Shown here piece after piece: positions 34,410 to 36,640 of a DNA stretch of 36,640 bases. Within the stretch, counting starts at the first letter, position 1; every line of letters starts with the position of its first letter. Source of the DNA: Phaeobacter sp. (GTDB lineage Bacteria > Pseudomonadota > Alphaproteobacteria > Rhodobacterales > Rhodobacteraceae); assembly GCF_022825805.1 (NCBI RefSeq), contig NZ_JAJDWC010000099.1, positions 1 through 36,640 on the forward strand. Direction: 5' to 3'. A program made the translations under genes and the position numbers. The notes under the pieces were generated by a model, which was not told where the DNA came from, made no database searches, and saw only the letters and a program-made list of their open reading frames with translations.

Positions 34410-36254
34410 ATGAAGACTTTGTTCGCCGCTGCAGCGTTTGTTGTCCTGACGCTGGCTGGCATTTTGCCTGCACCCCTCCAGGCACAGCAATCCAATTCGC
34501 AATCCGTTAACCCGCAATCGGTCTGGGTTCAGATCGCGGCCCGCGGTTCCCTGCGCGAAGCGCTCGAAGAGGCGCAAGGCTTTGCCGCCCGCATCCCTGA
34601 TGTCTCCGGGTTTTCGCTCGGTGGTGGCTGGTACGGTATTTTGATCGGCCCCTACAGCCGCGACGACGCTGAACGTGTGCTGCAGGTCTACCGCTCCGAA
34701 CGGCAGATCCCCCGCGACAGCTTCATCGCCTTTGGGCGCAACCTCGGCAATCAGTTCTACCCAACCGCTGCTGACGCCAACGCGGCCTCTGGCACCACGG
34801 CCCCCACAGTGGAAAGCCCAAACCTGGAGCCCATCGACCCCAACGTCGTCACCCAGGGCCAAGAAGCCCCCAGCGTGGACAGCCCGATTGAGGCCCCGAC
34901 CGCGCTCACCGACAATAGCCTTCTGTTGTTGGACGAAACCCCAGCAGAAGCGCGCCGCAGCGAGGCGCAACTGTCACGCGACGAACGCAAAGCGCTGCAG
35001 ATCGCCCTGCAAGCGGCCGGATTTTACAACGCCGCCATCGATGGCGCCTTTGGCCGTGGCACCCGCCGCTCCATGGGCGACTGGCAGGCCGCACGCGGGT
35101 TGGAGCCGACAGGCGTGCTGACCACCGCACAGCGCCAGGCCCTGCTGGACGAATACAACGCGCCGCTGATTTCTGTTGGCATGGCGTCCATCACCGATGA
35201 CCGCGCGGGCATCCGTCTGCAGATCCCCAGCAAGGAAGTGGCTTTCAACCGCTATGAATCCCCTTTTGCGATCTACGAAAGCGCGGGCGATCTGGGCGCG
35301 GAACTGCTGCTGATCAGCCAGCCTGGCGACCAACGCACATTGTTTGGCCTGTTTGAAATCATGCAGACCCTGGAAATCGTGCCCCTTGACGGACCCCGCG
35401 AGCGCAGCGCGGACCGGTTTTCGATCGAAGGCCGCAACAGCGATGTGATCTCCTACACCGAAGCGCGCCTGATCAATGGTCAGATCAAAGGTTTCACACT
35501 GGTGTGGCCAACCGGCGACGATGCGCGCCGCGACCGGGTGCTGGCGGCGATGCAGACGAGCTTTGCGGCGACAGACGGCGTGCTGGACCCTACTGCAGGC
35601 GCGGACGCCCCGCAAAGCGTGGATCTGATTGCCGGGCTCAATGTGCGCAAACCGCGCCTGTCGCGCTCTGGCTTTTATGTTGATGGTGCAGGCAGCGTGG
35701 TCACCACACTGGCGGCTGTGAACAGCTGCGGGCACATCACCCTTGATCACGACTACAAGGCCGAGGTGATCTACCGCGACGACGCAACCGGCGTGGCTGT
35801 GCTGCGCCCGCAAGAGGCTCTGGCGCCGATGAACCACGCCCAGTTCGCCCGCAGCTCTGCGCGGCTGCAGTCGGAGATTGCGGTCTCTGGCTTCTCCTAC
35901 GAAGGCGTGTTGGGCGCACCCAGCCTGACTTTTGGCACGCTGCAGGACGTTCAGGATCTGCAGGGCAACACCGGCACCTCCCGCCTGCAGGTGATCAGCC
36001 AGCCTGGCGACGCCGGTGGCCCAGTCCTCAGCCGTGATGGTGCGGTTCAGGGCATGCTGCTCGACGTGGCCGACAGCACCACACAGCTGCCCGATGGCGT
36101 GCGGTTTGCGGCCAATGCCGCCTCGCTTCAGTCCACGCTGGACGCGGCTGGCATCATCGCCAGCACCACCAGTGGGGAAACCGGCAGCCTGCCAATCGGC
36201 GTGCTGACCCGCGAAGCCTCTGGCATGACGGTTCTGGTCAATTGCTGGGACTAA
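34410..36254 (+). CDS. secreted SPOR / peptidoglycan-binding protein with pseudoprotease domain
   Basis: A 614-residue exported protein. ATG 34410 follows GAAGAGG seven bases away. Residues 1-25 are a signal peptide (LQA cleavage). A SPOR domain (about 37-110, VWVQIAARG, WYGILIGPYSRDDAE) binds denuded peptidoglycan glycans. A PG_binding_1 domain spans about 187-246 (LQIALQAAGFYNAAIDGAFGRGTR). A C-terminal trypsin-like fold (about 418-600) has SGFYVDGAGSVVTTLAAV where TAAHV is expected, an Asp in DDATGVAVLR, and GDAGGPV where GDSGGP is expected. Thus the catalytic His and Ser appear to be absent, and the protein is probably a peptidoglycan-bound binding or regulatory protein, not a protease. 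Similar proteins occur in other Rhodobacterales, so the loss may be ancestral. The start lies in a region of TCAC/GTGA repeats. Confidence 0.78.
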   Translation: MKTLFAAAAFVVLTLAGILPAPLQAQQSNSQSVNPQSVWVQIAARGSLREALEEAQGFAARIPDVSGFSLGGGWYGILIGPYSRDDAERVLQVYRSERQIPRDSFIAFGRNLGNQFYPTAADANAASGTTAPTVESPNLEPIDPNVVTQGQEAPSVDSPIEAPTALTDNSLLLLDETPAEARRSEAQLSRDERKALQIALQAAGFYNAAIDGAFGRGTRRSMGDWQAARGLEPTGVLTTAQRQALLDEYNAPLISVGMASITDDRAGIRLQIPSKEVAFNRYESPFAIYESAGDLGAELLLISQPGDQRTLFGLFEIMQTLEIVPLDGPRERSADRFSIEGRNSDVISYTEARLINGQIKGFTLVWPTGDDARRDRVLAAMQTSFAATDGVLDPTAGADAPQSVDLIAGLNVRKPRLSRSGFYVDGAGSVVTTLAAVNSCGHITLDHDYKAEVIYRDDATGVAVLRPQEALAPMNHAQFARSSARLQSEIAVSGFSYEGVLGAPSLTFGTLQDVQDLQGNTGTSRLQVISQPGDAGGPVLSRDGAVQGMLLDVADSTTQLPDGVRFAANAASLQSTLDAAGIIASTTSGETGSLPIGVLTREASGMTVLVNCWD

Positions 36255-36280
36255 CCCAGTAAGATGTGCCCAATGGACCT

Positions 36281-36308
36281 GACCTGCCGGGTTTGACCTG
36301 CTGGATTT
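36281..36308. repeat. 14-bp two-copy tandem duplication
   Basis: Copies GACCTGCCGGGTTT (36281-36294) and GACCTGCTGGATTT (36295-36308), two mismatches. It sits just downstream of the SPOR gene, in a gap of 213 bases that otherwise holds only the terminator below. Confidence 0.75.
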
Positions 36309-36406
36309 GAACTGAGCTTGGCCCATCACGTCAGATGGGCCGACACAGATGCAGTCCCTTGCGGCGCCCCACCCGCACACAGACTCGCAAACAGGCCCGC
36401 ACACAG

Positions 36407-36444
36407 AAAAACGGCCGGGGGCGTTGGTCGCCTCCGGCCGTTTT
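36407..36444. terminator. bidirectional intrinsic terminator
   Basis: AAAACGGCCGG (36407-36417) and CCGGCCGTTTT (36434-36444) pair, with an inner stem and small loop between, so T-runs follow on both strands. It serves the SPOR gene from the left and the SDR-like gene from the right. Confidence 0.92.
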
Positions 36445-36467
36445 CACATCCATCGTAGACACAAAAC

Positions 36468-36640
36468 TCAATAGGCGTGGATGCGCCCATCCCAGGTGTG
36501 GAAACAGCCCGACGTTTCGGTGCTGAGCACATCGAACTCATGCATCAGCCCCTCCACCGATTCCTCGACCGAGATGTCACCCTCCTGACCGCCCATATCC
36601 GTGCGCACCCAGCCACCCAAGTTCGACAGTTAATCGCGTA
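36468..36640 (-). pseudogene. 3' end of a short-chain dehydrogenase-like gene, in-frame stop near window edge
   Basis: Reading minus from the right edge, the last 53 codons before TGA (36468-36470) encode NLGGWVRTDMGGQEGDISVEESV...GCFHTWDGRIHAY, a typical C-terminus of C-factor-type SDR enzymes (PGWV-x-TDMGG, SVEESVEGL, closing W-D-G). In the same frame a TAA at 36630-36632 lies just upstream, so the frame is broken four codons before the conserved NLGGWVRTDMGG. Only eight bases remain beyond that stop, so I cannot tell a real nonsense mutation or frameshift from an edge or assembly artefact. The reaction is an NAD(P)-dependent alcohol or ketone oxidoreduction of unknown substrate. The gene converges on the SPOR gene. 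Confidence 0.55.

Overview
The window looks like chromosomal DNA of a marine Rhodobacterales bacterium (Roseobacter group). The grounds are GC-rich coding DNA, a stand-alone ctaD for an aa3-type oxidase, a DUF6446-type gene between glyQ and glyS, a folB-folP-glmM order, and secreted SPOR/peptidoglycan-binding proteins of the kind common in that group. Most of it is housekeeping. I see no IS element, prophage, CRISPR array or rRNA, and one tRNA.

Left part (1-10500): three overlapping genes run off the left edge (MetE-like C-terminal domain, alpha/beta hydrolase, RraA-like). Then come tRNA-Leu(GAG), a secreted peptidoglycan-binding protein, lipB, a large LuxR-HTH/alpha-beta-hydrolase fusion with degenerate motifs, a HIT protein, and ctaD preceded by a perfect FNR-type box and a leader hairpin. 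A DUF2244 membrane protein follows.

Middle (10700-23000): a prephenate dehydrogenase-like gene meets a YqeY gene tail to tail. Next are carA, a membrane GT2 glycosyltransferase with an MshEN-like N-terminus, a GntR/FCD regulator, a HAD nucleotidase gene broken by one in-frame stop, a small membrane protein, and a UbiH-type flavin monooxygenase. Two overlapping Lrp/AsnC genes diverge from ilvC, and two tandem EamA transporters follow.

Right part (23000-36640): a long minus-strand series reads, in transcription order, glyQ, DUF6446-like gene, glyS, a PPDK-like gene, a SleB-type cell wall hydrolase, folB, folP and glmM. Glycyl-tRNA charging, tetrahydrofolate synthesis and cell-wall precursor synthesis are thus grouped. 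Divergent from glyQ is a secreted SPOR / peptidoglycan-binding / protease-like protein whose protease-like domain lacks the catalytic His and Ser. The window ends in the 3' end of an SDR gene with an in-frame stop.

The most notable points are three proteins that keep a fold but lose key catalytic residues (PPDK-like ATP-grasp half, LuxR/hydrolase fusion, SPOR pseudoprotease), the FNR box at ctaD, a likely GntR operator, an array of TCAC/GTGA inverted repeats, and a recurring pattern of two-copy 13-21 bp tandem duplications confined to intergenic DNA.
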